Assembly: GCA_024403115.1 (NCBI GenBank)
Contig: JAKSSL010000004.1
Location: 1-64,000 of the forward strand
From: Clostridia bacterium
GTDB taxonomy: Bacteria > Bacillota > Clostridia > Peptostreptococcales > Anaerovoracaceae
DNA length: 64,000 nt
Direction: 5' to 3'
In this document: one piece after another, positions 26,990 through 36,788 of the stretch
Position numbering within the stretch: position 1 is the first letter of the stretch
Layout: each line of letters opens with the position of its first letter
Translations under genes and position numbers: made by a program
Notes under the pieces: model-generated
Seen by the model: the letters and a program-made list of their open reading frames with translations, nothing else
What the model was told of the DNA's origin: nothing
The model's database searches: none

Positions 26990-27856
26990 TTGGAAAATTC
27001 AATTATTAAAATTGAAAATTTAATATATGAATACGTTAAGCAGGAAGTCTTGGATGATGGTAGCACTGTAGAAAAGGTAAAGCGTGCTCTTAACGGAATT
27101 AGCCTTGATATTGAAAAGGGCAGTTTTCTTGCCGTTGTAGGACAAAACGGTTCAGGAAAATCCACACTGGCAAAGAATATTAACGGCTTGCTTTTACCTA
27201 CAAGGGGAAAGATCACAGTCAAGGGCGTTGAACTTGCTGATGATGAAAGAATATGGGATATAAGACAGAATGTTGCCATGGTATTCCAGAATCCTGACAA
27301 TCAGCTGGTTGCATCCATAGTGGAGGATGATGTGGCTTTTGGCCCTGAGAATTTGGGCGTACCAAGCGAAGTGATTCGCCAACGTGTTGACGATGCTTTG
27401 AAGCTGGTTGGAATGTATGAAATGAGAAATAAGGCGCCTCATCTATTATCAGGTGGCCAAAAGCAAAGAATAGCTATAGCTGGAGCTTTGGCAATGGATC
27501 CTGATATTATTGTTTTTGATGAGCCTACAGCCATGCTGGACCCAAAGGGCCGCAAGGAAGTAATGGCTATAATCAACAAGCTTCATGAAGAGGGTAAGAC
27601 AATAATTTTGATCACTCACTTTATGGAAGAGGCGGTTCAAGCTGACAGAGTTGTCATATTGAAGAAGGGCAGTGGAATTCTATTGGACGGAAGTCCAAAG
27701 GAAGTTTTCTGTCAAAGCGAAACTTTGCGTGATGTGGATTTGACGCCACCTCTTGCAGTAGAATTGGGCGACAGGCTTAGAGCTAGAGGTATGGACATTC
27801 CACAAGATATTACTAGAATAGAAGAATTGGTTGAATATTTATGTCAATTGAAGTAA
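26990..27856 (+). CDS. ecfA1: ECF transporter ATPase EcfA1
   Basis: This is one of two ATPases of the energy-coupling module shared by vitamin and metal S components. The 288-residue product has Walker A VGQNGSGKST, Q-loop FQNPDNQLVASIVEDDVAFG, signature LSGGQKQRIAIAGAL and Walker B IIVFDEPTAMLD. The start is TTG 26990, with GAGG 9 nt upstream. It overlaps ecfA2 by 16 nt. A likely client is the RibU-like protein at 6.2 kb. Confidence 0.93.
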   Translation: MENSIIKIENLIYEYVKQEVLDDGSTVEKVKRALNGISLDIEKGSFLAVVGQNGSGKSTLAKNINGLLLPTRGKITVKGVELADDERIWDIRQNVAMVFQNPDNQLVASIVEDDVAFGPENLGVPSEVIRQRVDDALKLVGMYEMRNKAPHLLSGGQKQRIAIAGALAMDPDIIVFDEPTAMLDPKGRKEVMAIINKLHEEGKTIILITHFMEEAVQADRVVILKKGSGILLDGSPKEVFCQSETLRDVDLTPPLAVELGDRLRARGMDIPQDITRIEELVEYLCQLK

Positions 27857-28689
27857 AGAATTTATGCCACGTTTATGAGGCGGGGACTCCATCAGAATCT
27901 CGTGCGCTGGAGGATGTGAGCTTTACAATTGAAAATGGTAAATTTGTTGGAATCGTAGGACATACAGGTTCGGGAAAATCCACCTTATTGCAACATCTTA
28001 ACGGTTTGCTAAAACCTACTTCCGGTCAAATTCTCATCGATGGTGTTGATATTACAGCCGATGGAACTAGTATGCTGGATATTAGAAAAAAGGTGGGCTT
28101 GGTTTTCCAATACCCTGAATATCAGCTTTTTGAGGAGACCATTGCAAAAGACGTAGCTTTTGGCCCTAAGAACCTAGGAATAGAGGGCGAGGAACTTGAA
28201 AACTTAGTTCGTGAAGCTATAGAAATGGTGGGACTTGACTATGAGGACTACAAGGACAAGTCTCCTTTCGAGATTTCAGGTGGTCAAAAGAGAAGGGTTG
28301 CCATTGCTGGAGTTTTGGCCATGAAGCCAGAGATTTTGATTTTGGATGAACCTACAGCAGGCCTTGACCCAAGAGCCCACAAGGACGTGATGGATATGAT
28401 TAAAAATATCCATGAGAAATACCACAACACTGTAATTTTTGTTTCCCACAATATGAACGACATAGCAAATCTTTCGGACCAAGTATTGGTTTTTGCAAAA
28501 GCTAAGCTTCTTAAGGATGCAAGCCCTAGAGAAGTCTTTGCTATGAAAGAGTGGGTTTTAGATAAGGACTTAGATTTGCCAGATGTAACAAATTTGTGCG
28601 AAGCTTTGAGAGAAAAGGGATTTGATCTTAGCGAGACAATAATAGACATAGACCAGGCAGAAAAAGAGATTTACGACATTTTTAAATGA
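27841..28689 (+). CDS. ecfA2: ECF transporter ATPase EcfA2
   Basis: This is the second ATPase of the ECF module: 282 residues, Walker A VGHTGSGKST, FQYPEYQLFEETIAKDVAFG, signature ISGGQKRRVAIAGVL and Walker B ILILDEPTAGLD. It pairs with EcfA1 as a heterodimer that drives EcfT. It overlaps EcfT by 4 nt (ATGA). Confidence 0.93.
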   Translation: MSIEVKNLCHVYEAGTPSESRALEDVSFTIENGKFVGIVGHTGSGKSTLLQHLNGLLKPTSGQILIDGVDITADGTSMLDIRKKVGLVFQYPEYQLFEETIAKDVAFGPKNLGIEGEELENLVREAIEMVGLDYEDYKDKSPFEISGGQKRRVAIAGVLAMKPEILILDEPTAGLDPRAHKDVMDMIKNIHEKYHNTVIFVSHNMNDIANLSDQVLVFAKAKLLKDASPREVFAMKEWVLDKDLDLPDVTNLCEALREKGFDLSETIIDIDQAEKEIYDIFK

Positions 28690-29486
28690 TAAGAGATATA
28701 ACTTTAGGACAATATTATAATGCGGATTCGGTGATACATCGCCTTGACCCTAGAATTAAAATTATCGCTTCACTACTATACATTGTGGAGCTTTTCGTTG
28801 TGGATAGTTTTATAGGGTTCTTTTATGCTACTGCAGCATTAGGCCTTGTAATCGCCTTGTCAAAGGTACCTCTATCCTTTATTTTTAGAGGGATGAAAGC
28901 CTTATTGATCATTTTGATTTTTACCTTTGTGATAAATCTGTTTATGATTGATGGAACCATAATATTCAAGCTTTGGATATTTACAATAAGCAAGGAAGGC
29001 TTGTATGCAGCATTGTTTATGACTTTTAGATTGGTATTGCTCATCACAGGTACATCCCTGTTGACTCTAACCACTAAGCCAATCAGTTTGACAGATGGCC
29101 TTGAAAGACTTTTGTATCCTCTTTCAAAGCTAAAAGTTCCAACACATGAAATAGCTATGATGATGACTATAGCCCTAAGATTTATACCGACTCTTTTAGA
29201 GGAAACGGATAAAATCATAAAGGCTCAACAGGCTAGAGGGGCTGACTTTGAAAGCGGAAACTTAATTAATCGTGCTAAGAATCTAATACCAATAATAGTT
29301 CCACTATTTGTAAGTGCTTTTAGAATAGCTCACGATTTGGCCATGGCCATGGAAGCTAGATGTTACAAGGGCGGTGAAGGAAGAACAAGACTTCATCCAA
29401 TGAAATATGGGAAAAGAGACCTGGTCGCATATGTTTTGGTTTTCGCCTTTTTGGCATCAATAATATTACTTAGGATATTCATATAA
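28686..29486 (+). CDS. ecfT: ECF transporter transmembrane subunit EcfT
   Basis: This is the membrane scaffold joining the ATPases to S components. The 266-residue protein has about five to six spans and the coupling-helix motifs QARGADFES and EARCYKGGEGRT (the two Ala-Arg motifs). It begins with a PRIKI segment typical of the family. It overlaps the trmB start by one base. Confidence 0.92.
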   Translation: MIRDITLGQYYNADSVIHRLDPRIKIIASLLYIVELFVVDSFIGFFYATAALGLVIALSKVPLSFIFRGMKALLIILIFTFVINLFMIDGTIIFKLWIFTISKEGLYAALFMTFRLVLLITGTSLLTLTTKPISLTDGLERLLYPLSKLKVPTHEIAMMMTIALRFIPTLLEETDKIIKAQQARGADFESGNLINRAKNLIPIIVPLFVSAFRIAHDLAMAMEARCYKGGEGRTRLHPMKYGKRDLVAYVLVFAFLASIILLRIFI

Positions 29487-30193
29487 TGAGACAGAGAAGA
29501 CTTAAAAACTTAGATGAAAAGATGGAAGAAATGAGACAAATTCTTCCAGATAATTTTATAGATAATGAACTGATGGAAAGTGGACAGTTGCAAGGAAAGT
29601 GGGCACAAAGCTTTAAGGAGGCAGGAAAACCCTTGTTCCTTGAGATAGGATGCGGAAAGGGAAAGTTCATCGTTGAAAGCGCTCAAAAGCACCCAGAAAA
29701 TAACTATCTTGCAATTGAAGGACAGGCAAGCGTATTGCATTACGCCCTTAGAAAGATTAAGGACAAGCCTCTTGCAAATCTTAAGTTCATTTCCAAGTAT
29801 TTATTGCAGGATCAGCTTTTAAGCTTTTTCGCCAAGGAGGAGTTGGACGGCATTTACCTAAACTTCAGCGATCCCTGGCCAAAAGCAAGACACGCAAAGC
29901 GCAGACTGACTTATCACAAAAACCTGCTTATATACAGGGAGCTGATCAAGAAGGGTGGCTTTATTCAATTTAAAAGCGACAATGATGGCCTCTTCGATTT
30001 TACGTTAGAAGAACTGAAACTTATCGAGGAAGAATTTGCCAAAGACGGCAAGGAGAATCCTTTCGAAATTCTAAAGGTGGAGAGAGACCTTCACAATAGT
30101 GAACTTGCAGTGGATAATATAATGACAGAGTATGAAACTAAGTTTTCAGAGAGAGGTAAAAACATCAATTATCTGTTGGTGAAAATAAGATAA
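29486..30193 (+). CDS. trmB: tRNA (guanine-N7)-methyltransferase
   Basis: TrmB makes m7G46 in tRNA. The 235-residue product has the SAM-binding motif LEIGCGKGKFI (about 51), then NYLAIEG, and the family motif YLNFSDPWPKARHAKRRL. It is the last gene of the long yacL-trmB run and is followed by a terminator. Confidence 0.94.
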   Translation: MRQRRLKNLDEKMEEMRQILPDNFIDNELMESGQLQGKWAQSFKEAGKPLFLEIGCGKGKFIVESAQKHPENNYLAIEGQASVLHYALRKIKDKPLANLKFISKYLLQDQLLSFFAKEELDGIYLNFSDPWPKARHAKRRLTYHKNLLIYRELIKKGGFIQFKSDNDGLFDFTLEELKLIEEEFAKDGKENPFEILKVERDLHNSELAVDNIMTEYETKFSERGKNINYLLVKIR

Positions 30194-30198
30194 ATATA

Positions 30199-30221
30199 AG
30201 CTCGCCAAGGCGGGCTTTTTT
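30199..30221 (+). terminator. Terminator after trmB
   Basis: AGCTCGCC and GGCGGGCT form a GC-rich stem (one G-T pair, tight loop) followed by six T. The T run is also part of the palindrome at 30217-30243. Confidence 0.85.
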
Positions 30222-30243
30222 GTTCACAAATTGTGAACAAAAA
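30217..30243. promoter_or_regulatory. 27-bp perfect palindrome upstream of ydbC, possible operator
   Basis: Two 13-bp arms, TTTTTGTTCACAA and TTGTGAACAAAAA, meet around a single A. It ends 15 bp before the ydbC -35 box. No regulator is identified. It could also act as a weak second hairpin. Confidence 0.45.
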
Positions 30244-30258
30244 GCGGGTATTTTCCTA

Positions 30259-30287
30259 TTGATTTTCCAAGCTAAAGAATATATAAT
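30259..30287 (+). promoter_or_regulatory. Sigma-A promoter of ydbC
   Basis: TTGATT (30259-30264), 17-bp spacer, TATAAT (30282-30287). Confidence 0.8.
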
Positions 30288-30325
30288 CTTCACACCTGGG
30301 GAATTATGGGAAAGGAGGAAATGAG

Positions 30326-30601
30326 ATGGAAGAAAAGGCTGTTGTTTTTGAAATCAAGGAACACATTGGTGAAGTAGCCACATATCAAACAGGCTGGAAG
30401 AAGGAAATCAATTTGGTTTGCTGGAACAATGGAAGCACTAAGGTTGATATTCGTGACTGGGAACCTGACCACGAGCACATGTCAAGAGGCATTACTCTTC
30501 ACATGGACGAAGCCAGAACTCTTGTAGAACTGTTGAACGGATACTTCCAAAGAGTTGACAAAGAACAAGGAAACAAGAAAGAAAAAACAGAAGAAAAGTA
30601 G
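30326..30601 (+). CDS. ydbC: YdbC-family PC4-like single-stranded nucleic-acid-binding protein
   Basis: This 91-residue protein matches the YdbC family, bacterial homologues of the eukaryotic coactivator PC4 that bind single-stranded DNA. The family segments are GWKKEINLVCWNN, KVDIRDWEPDHEHMSRGITL and a Leu-rich helix with a charged tail. AAAGGAGG precedes the ATG. It has its own promoter and terminator. The cellular role is not settled. Confidence 0.85.
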   Translation: MEEKAVVFEIKEHIGEVATYQTGWKKEINLVCWNNGSTKVDIRDWEPDHEHMSRGITLHMDEARTLVELLNGYFQRVDKEQGNKKEKTEEK

Positions 30602-30651
30602 AAAAAATTAATAGAAAAGAATGTAATAATATCTAAAATTTTGTTTTGTTT

Positions 30652-30692
30652 AAAAAAGCACCTTAAGAGCAATTCTAATGGGTGCTTTTTTG
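30652..30692 (+). terminator. Terminator after ydbC
   Basis: AAAAAAGCACC pairs with GGTGCTTTTTT across an 18-nt loop, ending in a T run. Confidence 0.8.
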
Positions 30693-30721
30693 TTGTAAAT
30701 GCAAGGCTTTTATAGTATAAT
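30693..30721 (+). promoter_or_regulatory. Sigma-A promoter of the zinc-ribbon/UPF0182/serS operon
   Basis: TTGTAA (30693-30698), 17-bp spacer, TATAAT (30716-30721). Confidence 0.75.
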
Positions 30722-30801
30722 CATTGTGTATAACTAAAACGTAAAATAGGACTTTTATATATTACAGAAAGGGAAGGCTTTTGCCAAGAAAAGGTGAAAA
30801 G

Positions 30802-32622
30802 ATGATTTGTAAAAGTTGTGGAAAATTATTAAACGATGACGCTAGATTCTGCTCATACTGCGGAACAGCGACTCTGTATATTGGGGGAATGACACCACCA
30901 CCGCTTAATAGCTCCCATGATACAAATTTTGAGCCAAAGAGACCAATTAAACATGAGAAATTAGATCTATATTGGGATACTTCAGATTATCCTTCAGCAA
31001 AACCAAAGAAGAAGGCTGAGGAGATAGTTTTCGAGTGGGGAGACTTTGGCGGTAATGGTTCAAGCACTAGAGGCTTGCCTGATGAGAATCGATTCAAAGT
31101 ACCGGAGGAAAAAGTACAGACTACAGGAATACCTGAAGGCGAGTTCGAGACAACTTTTACACCCGCTTTTAAAGAAAAACAGTTCAGCGCAGTTAGTCAA
31201 GACTGGACTGAATCCATCAGAGCTTTTATTGAAGAAGAACAAAGCCGTGATGACAAGGAAGAGATTGAAATCAATCTAGACCTTGATGAAGAAAAGCGTG
31301 CTATTGAGAAGGAAATCTCTGATGAGACTATTAGAATATCCAAGGACGATTTGAACAAGTTCATGGCAGAGCAAGAAGAGGCTCTTGAAAAGCAGGATGA
31401 ACTTAATGTAGAAGATGAATTGGAAAAGGAATTGGCAGAAGATGCTGTTGAGGAGAAGGTAGAGGCTGAACCAGTAAAGGAAGAGCCTGTATTTGTAGCT
31501 GAACAAAAACCAGCAGAGCCTCAAGTAGAACCGGTAGAAGTACAAGTAGAAGAACCAGTTCAAGCTGAGCCTGTTCAAGAACCTGTTCAAGAACCAGTTC
31601 AAGCTGAGCCTGTTCAAGAAGAAAAGCCTGCTCCAGTGAAAACTACTCCAGAGGCTAAGCCTGTAGACGAACAGGATAAATTCAAAACTTTCCATGAGAA
31701 AAACGAGAGATTCCAAGCTCTATTGGATATGGAGTATGCAAAGCTTCAATCAGATAAATCCATTGATGAGCTTAAGGAACAAGTTCGCGATGAGAATAAA
31801 CAAGCAGAAATGCTTGCAAAAGCAAACTTTGCTCCTGTAGAAGCAGAGAAGAAGAACGAAGGACTATCCAATACTACTAGCGGTCCAGAACTTGAAAAAC
31901 AAAGAGAGGCTGCAAGAAAGGCTTGGGAAGACTTCAATGCTGAACAGGAAAAAGTCTATGGCAAAGAAGATAAGAAGGCGTTAAAAGAAGCTAAGAAAGC
32001 TGAAAAGGAAAGACGCAAAGAAGAAAAAGCCATGGAAGAAATCAATGAAAACGGTGGAGATGTAGCATTTAAGATTGCAGTTACAATTCTAATCGTTATT
32101 GCCTTAGCTCTTGGAGCGTGTGTGGGATTCAAGATTTTTGATCCAAATGGCGCAATCGCAAAGGGCGTAGACAGTGTTATTTATGACATCACTTCAATCT
32201 TTGGCGCTGAAAGCTCTAAGCCTGTAAATATTAGTTCATACATCAATAGTGAATTAGCTATTGAAGCCAATGAAGCAGGCATAGTTGTTCAATATGATAA
32301 GAACTTGGCTTTTGACTCCAGCAAGGATTACGGCTATGATGCCATATTAACTTCAAATGTATTTACAGATAATGACTTTTATATAGACGAAAAGGGGGAA
32401 CAGATTACAGACGGACAAGCTCTAATGGCTACAGTCATTGGGGAATACGGAAAGAAGTATAAAGATATTACCGCTCTAAACATTGGAGACATTCGCTCCG
32501 GTGAAAGTGAATTCTACGTGATTCTATCCTGTGAAAGAGAGAACGGAACAAAGAATCAAATCGTAAAATTGGAGAAGGGCGATAAGAAAATGGGAATTAG
32601 TGACATTATCGACTTTAAATAA
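30802..32622 (+). CDS. Zinc-ribbon single-pass membrane protein with long acidic repeat region
   Basis: I do not recognise a specific family for the whole protein. The 606 residues comprise an N-terminal zinc ribbon (CKSCGK, then CSYCG), a long acidic low-complexity region with repeated EPVQ and AEPVQ units (about 225-275), a Lys/Glu-rich helix (about 365-415), one membrane span (about 424-444) and an extracellular C-terminal domain of about 160 residues. The zinc ribbon is predicted to be inside and the C-terminal domain outside. I chose ATG 30802 after AAGGTG so that the protein starts at the zinc ribbon. UPF0182 follows after 14 nt, so the two proteins may act together. Confidence 0.75.
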   Translation: MICKSCGKLLNDDARFCSYCGTATLYIGGMTPPPLNSSHDTNFEPKRPIKHEKLDLYWDTSDYPSAKPKKKAEEIVFEWGDFGGNGSSTRGLPDENRFKVPEEKVQTTGIPEGEFETTFTPAFKEKQFSAVSQDWTESIRAFIEEEQSRDDKEEIEINLDLDEEKRAIEKEISDETIRISKDDLNKFMAEQEEALEKQDELNVEDELEKELAEDAVEEKVEAEPVKEEPVFVAEQKPAEPQVEPVEVQVEEPVQAEPVQEPVQEPVQAEPVQEEKPAPVKTTPEAKPVDEQDKFKTFHEKNERFQALLDMEYAKLQSDKSIDELKEQVRDENKQAEMLAKANFAPVEAEKKNEGLSNTTSGPELEKQREAARKAWEDFNAEQEKVYGKEDKKALKEAKKAEKERRKEEKAMEEINENGGDVAFKIAVTILIVIALALGACVGFKIFDPNGAIAKGVDSVIYDITSIFGAESSKPVNISSYINSELAIEANEAGIVVQYDKNLAFDSSKDYGYDAILTSNVFTDNDFYIDEKGEQITDGQALMATVIGEYGKKYKDITALNIGDIRSGESEFYVILSCERENGTKNQIVKLEKGDKKMGISDIIDFK

Positions 32623-32636
32623 GGGGGAGAGCAAGA

Positions 32637-35483
32637 ATGAAGGAATTACTTAAGAAAAATAAACTCACAGTTGTTCTTTTTATAATTTTGGCTTTAGTAG
32701 GAATATTCTTCCTATTGATCGATTTTATAACTGACTGGATGTGGTTTGCAGAAATGGGATATGTTGATGTATTCCTTAAGCAACTGGTAACAGAGCTAAA
32801 GGTTGGAATACCTGCATTTATCATTATCTCATTATTGATGAGACTATATCTTGGCCATATTAAGAACAATTATTTTAAGAAAGTTAAATCACATGAGGTA
32901 ACAAACCTTTCCAGATTGAGCAAGATTACTACTGTAATAGCAATAATCTTTGGTGCTCTTACATCTGTTTTCGCAGTACAGGAATTGTGGTTCAAGATGC
33001 TTCAATTCGCTAACGCAAGCGGATTTGATATTAAAGATCCATTGTTTGATTTAGATATTTCGTTCTACATTTTCAAACTGGAATTCCTAACAGAGACAGT
33101 TCAAGTATTAATCGGTTTAATAGTATGCTTCATATTAGCAACAGTAATATTCTATGGAGTGCTAGTTACTGTACATACTCCAGATATAATGGTTGACGAA
33201 GAAGAATACGCTCAAAAAGGCGAGGAAGCTTTCAAGGAAGCTGAAGAAGAGAGCAATCCTTTCAAGGGAACTCTTTTTGAAAAATTCTTTGGAAAGAGCA
33301 AATCACCAAGACAAGTTGATCATAAGAACTTGGGCAAACTTTTGGAAATTGCAAAGAATCAAATCTGCATAGTTATAGTTATATTCTTTGTAATGCTTGG
33401 CATCAACTTCTTCTTGGAACAATTCGATTTGCTTCATGCACATACAGGAGTTGTATACGGTGCTGGATTTACTGATGTAAATATTAAGCTTTGGATGATT
33501 AGAGCTTTAATCGTACTTTCATTGGTAGGCGCTGTTGTATCAGTTATCAAGATTAAGAAGAAGGAATTTGTAAAAGTTTTATATGTTCCTGCTATTATGA
33601 TAGCTGTTGCTTTAGTAGGAAACGGAGTTGCTTTATTAGCTCAAAACTTCATCGTATCTCCTGACGAAATCAACAAGGAAGATACATATCTAGAGAACAA
33701 TATTAAGTACACTCAATTAGCTTACGATCTTGACAATATTACAATTAAATCATATACAGCAAGTCCAAACCTAAGCGCTGCAGATTTAGACAAGAACACA
33801 GAGACTATTACTAACATTAGAATCAACGACTACAATCCAGTAAAGACTTTCTACAACCAAACTCAAAGTATTAGAAAGTACTACACTTTCAATGATGTTG
33901 ACGTTGACAGATATTACATAGACGGAGAGCTTACACAAACTTTCCTAGCAACTCGTGAAATTGACGAGAACAAGATTTCAGACACATGGTTGAATAGACA
34001 CATTAAGTACACTCACGGATATGGTGTTACTTTATCAAGAGTAGATACTGTTACTTCAAGTGGACAAGCTGACGTATTAATTGGAAATATTCCATCAGAA
34101 AGTTCCGTTAAAAAGGATATAGACGTTAAGAATAACGCTGTTTACTTCGGTGAGTCAACAAATGATTACATCCTTGTAAACACTGATGAAAAGGAATTTG
34201 ACTATCCTGATGGAGATAGCAACAGGTACACAAACTATGAAGGCAATGCTGGAATTAGAATGAATTTCTTGAATCGTCTTCTGTTCTCTGTAAAAGAACG
34301 CAGTTTGAAGATGTTGGTATCATCTAATATTTCTTCAGATTCTAGAATAGTAATCAACAGAAATATTATGACACGTATTCAGACTATCATGCCATTCCTA
34401 AAGTATGATTCGGATCCATATCTTGTTACAGTAGATGGTAATTTATATTGGATAGTTGATGCATATACAACAAGCTCATATTATCCTTACTCAGAGCCAT
34501 ATGTAAATGAGGAAACAGGCGAGAGCGTAAACTACATTAGAAACTCAATTAAGGTTGTAGTGGATGCTTACAACGGAAATACAGATTTCTATATTGTTGA
34601 TGAGAATGACCCTATTGCACAAACATATGCAAAGATTTATCCAACATTGTTCAAGGCTGTTGACAAGATGGATGAGGGCTTGAAGGCTCACATCAGATAT
34701 CCAAACTATTTATTCGATATTCAAGCTCAAGTTTATGGCAAGTACCACATGTCAGATGTAAAGGTATTCTATCAATCAGAAGATAACTGGGATATTGCCA
34801 ATGAAACATACGGAACTGATACAGTAAAGCAAGAACCTAGCTACTATATCTACAAGCTTCCTGGAGAAAAGCAAGCTGAATTCGTTTCATCCGTTGCTTA
34901 TACTCCTCAATCAAAGCAAAACATGACTGCTTTGCTTGTTGCTCGTAGTGATGGTGAAAACTATGGTAAGTTTGTACTATATCAATTCCCTAAGAGCAAG
35001 ACTGTATATGGTCCAGAGCAAGTAGAAGCCATGATTGACCAAAATACAGAAATATCTAAGGAATTCTCATTGTGGAACTCCTCAGGTTCAAAATATAGCC
35101 GTGGAAATCTATTCATAATACCAATTGAAGATTCCATCGTCTATGTTGAGCCAGTATATCTGGAAGCAACAAACTCAAGTATTCCAGAAGTAAAGCGTGT
35201 TATCGTAGTATTTGGCGATAAGATTTCATATAAGGAAACTTTGGGCGAAGCTTTAGCAGACATGTTCGGCGACAGCGATGTAACAAAGAGAACTAGCGGC
35301 GAAGATGAGGACGATAACAAGGGCAACAACAAGGGCGACAAGCACTTAAGCCAAGCTCAATTAATAGACAAGGCTGTACAAGCATATAACAATGCGGTTA
35401 AGGCCCAAGAAAGTGGCGATTGGTCAAAGTATGGTAAGTACTTAGATCAATTGGAAGAATATTTAAACAAGTTGAACAAGTAA
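32637..35483 (+). CDS. UPF0182 family membrane protein
   Basis: This 948-residue protein has about seven membrane spans in the first 335 residues (starting KLTVVLFIILALVGIFFLLI) and a large extracellular part beginning near SPDEINKEDTYLENNIKYTQ, with NIRINDYNPVKTFYNQTQSI, that is characteristic of UPF0182. The C-terminus has a Gly/Asp/Asn-rich linker and a helix resembling the family's YxxAxxAxxxGDWxxYGxxL segment. The function is unknown. It sits between the zinc-ribbon protein and serS in one operon. Confidence 0.85.
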   Translation: MKELLKKNKLTVVLFIILALVGIFFLLIDFITDWMWFAEMGYVDVFLKQLVTELKVGIPAFIIISLLMRLYLGHIKNNYFKKVKSHEVTNLSRLSKITTVIAIIFGALTSVFAVQELWFKMLQFANASGFDIKDPLFDLDISFYIFKLEFLTETVQVLIGLIVCFILATVIFYGVLVTVHTPDIMVDEEEYAQKGEEAFKEAEEESNPFKGTLFEKFFGKSKSPRQVDHKNLGKLLEIAKNQICIVIVIFFVMLGINFFLEQFDLLHAHTGVVYGAGFTDVNIKLWMIRALIVLSLVGAVVSVIKIKKKEFVKVLYVPAIMIAVALVGNGVALLAQNFIVSPDEINKEDTYLENNIKYTQLAYDLDNITIKSYTASPNLSAADLDKNTETITNIRINDYNPVKTFYNQTQSIRKYYTFNDVDVDRYYIDGELTQTFLATREIDENKISDTWLNRHIKYTHGYGVTLSRVDTVTSSGQADVLIGNIPSESSVKKDIDVKNNAVYFGESTNDYILVNTDEKEFDYPDGDSNRYTNYEGNAGIRMNFLNRLLFSVKERSLKMLVSSNISSDSRIVINRNIMTRIQTIMPFLKYDSDPYLVTVDGNLYWIVDAYTTSSYYPYSEPYVNEETGESVNYIRNSIKVVVDAYNGNTDFYIVDENDPIAQTYAKIYPTLFKAVDKMDEGLKAHIRYPNYLFDIQAQVYGKYHMSDVKVFYQSEDNWDIANETYGTDTVKQEPSYYIYKLPGEKQAEFVSSVAYTPQSKQNMTALLVARSDGENYGKFVLYQFPKSKTVYGPEQVEAMIDQNTEISKEFSLWNSSGSKYSRGNLFIIPIEDSIVYVEPVYLEATNSSIPEVKRVIVVFGDKISYKETLGEALADMFGDSDVTKRTSGEDEDDNKGNNKGDKHLSQAQLIDKAVQAYNNAVKAQESGDWSKYGKYLDQLEEYLNKLNK

Positions 35484-35497
35484 TTTAGGAGAAAGAA

Positions 35498-36772
35498 ATG
35501 CTAGATATTAAAAGAATTAGAGAAGATTTTGATGCTGTAAAAGCAGGTGTAGAAAGACGTCAAAAAGGCGATTTTGGTATCGAAAAAGTAAAAGAGTATG
35601 ACGAAGAAAGAAGAAAGTATTTAGCTTTATTTGAAGAAATGAAAACAAAGCAAAATGCTGTTTCAAGACAAATCCCTCAAATGAAGAAAGCAGGAGAAGA
35701 TACTACTGCTATTATGGCTGAAATGAAGGAATTGTCAGAAAAGATTAAGGAATACGAAGCATTGGTAAGCGATGCTGAAGAAAACATGAAGAATGCTTTA
35801 CTTGGCGTTCCAAACATTCCTGCTGATGATGTTCAAATCGGAAATGATGATACAGAAAACGATGAACTAAGAAAGTTTATGGAACCTACAGAGTTCGACT
35901 TTGAACCAAAGGCTCACTGGGATATCGGTACTGACCTTGACATTTTAGACTTTGAAAGAGCTGCAAAGATTGCAGGTGCTAGATTCACAGTTTATAAGGG
36001 TTTAGGCGCTAGATTGGAAAGAGCTGTAATCAGCTTCATGCTTGACTTACACACTATCGATCAAGACTACTTAGAAATCCTACCACCTTTCATGGTAAAC
36101 AGAGATGCTATGATTGGAACAGGCCAATTGCCAAAATTTGAAGAGGACATGTTCTATGTTCCACAAAAGGATTTCTTCTTGATTCCAACAGCAGAAGTTC
36201 CAGTAACTAACCTAAGAGATAAGGAAATTATGCCAGAAGCAGAGCTTCCAATTTACTACACAGCATATACTCCTTGCTTTAGAGCAGAAGCAGGTTCCGC
36301 AGGAAGAGACACACGTGGTCTTATTAGACAACACCAATTTAACAAGGTTGAATTGGTTAAGTTTGTAAAGCCTGAAACTTCATGGGACGAATTAGAAAAA
36401 TTAACTGATGATGCTGAAGAAGTACTAAGATTACTAAAGATTCCTTACAGAGTAGTTAGACTTTGCACAGGAGACCTTGGTTTCTCATCAGCAAAGACTT
36501 ATGACATTGAAGTTTGGATGCCAAGCTACGGCAGATATGTTGAAATTTCATCATGCTCAAACTTCCTTGATTACCAAGCTCGTAGAGGAAATATCAAGTA
36601 TAGAAACGAAGAGACAGGAAAAGCTGAATATGTTCATACTTTAAATGGTTCAGGCCTTGCAGTAGGTAGAACAGTTGCAGCAATACTAGAAAACTATCAA
36701 CAAGAAGACGGCTCTGTTGTTATCCCTGAAGTACTAAGAAAGTATATGGGCGGAGCTGAAGTAATTAAGTAA
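35498..36772 (+). CDS. serS: Seryl-tRNA synthetase
   Basis: This enzyme charges tRNA-Ser. The 424-residue product has an N-terminal coiled-coil arm (about 25-105) that grips tRNA-Ser, the class II active site with [11 protein letters not shown], motif 2 [22 protein letters not shown] (in part) and motif 3 [24 protein letters not shown] precedes the ATG. There is no T-box leader, and expression depends on the upstream operon. Confidence 0.96.
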   Translation: MLDIKRIREDFDAVKAGVERRQKGDFGIEKVKEYDEERRKYLALFEEMKTKQNAVSRQIPQMKKAGEDTTAIMAEMKELSEKIKEYEALVSDAEENMKNALLGVPNIPADDVQIGNDDTENDELRKFMEPTEFDFEPKAHWDIGTDLDILDFERAAKIAGARFTVYKGLGARLERAVISFMLDLHTIDQDYLEILPPFMVNRDAMIGTGQLPKFEEDMFYVPQKDFFLIPTAEVPVTNLRDKEIMPEAELPIYYTAYTPCFRAEAGSAGRDTRGLIRQHQFNKVELVKFVKPETSWDELEKLTDDAEEVLRLLKIPYRVVRLCTGDLGFSSAKTYDIEVWMPSYGRYVEISSCSNFLDYQARRGNIKYRNEETGKAEYVHTLNGSGLAVGRTVAAILENYQQEDGSVVIPEVLRKYMGGAEVIK

Positions 36773-36788
36773 AATTTTGGAGGCAAAT

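Noticed and set aside
31560-31640. Tandem repeats that might look like a repeat array
   Set aside because: They encode EPVQ units in frame within the zinc-ribbon protein; there are no spacers, so it is not CRISPR.
31276-31716. Leu/Phe-rich minus-strand frame within the repeat region
   Set aside because: It is the antisense of the Glu/Pro/Val/Gln-rich coding repeat.
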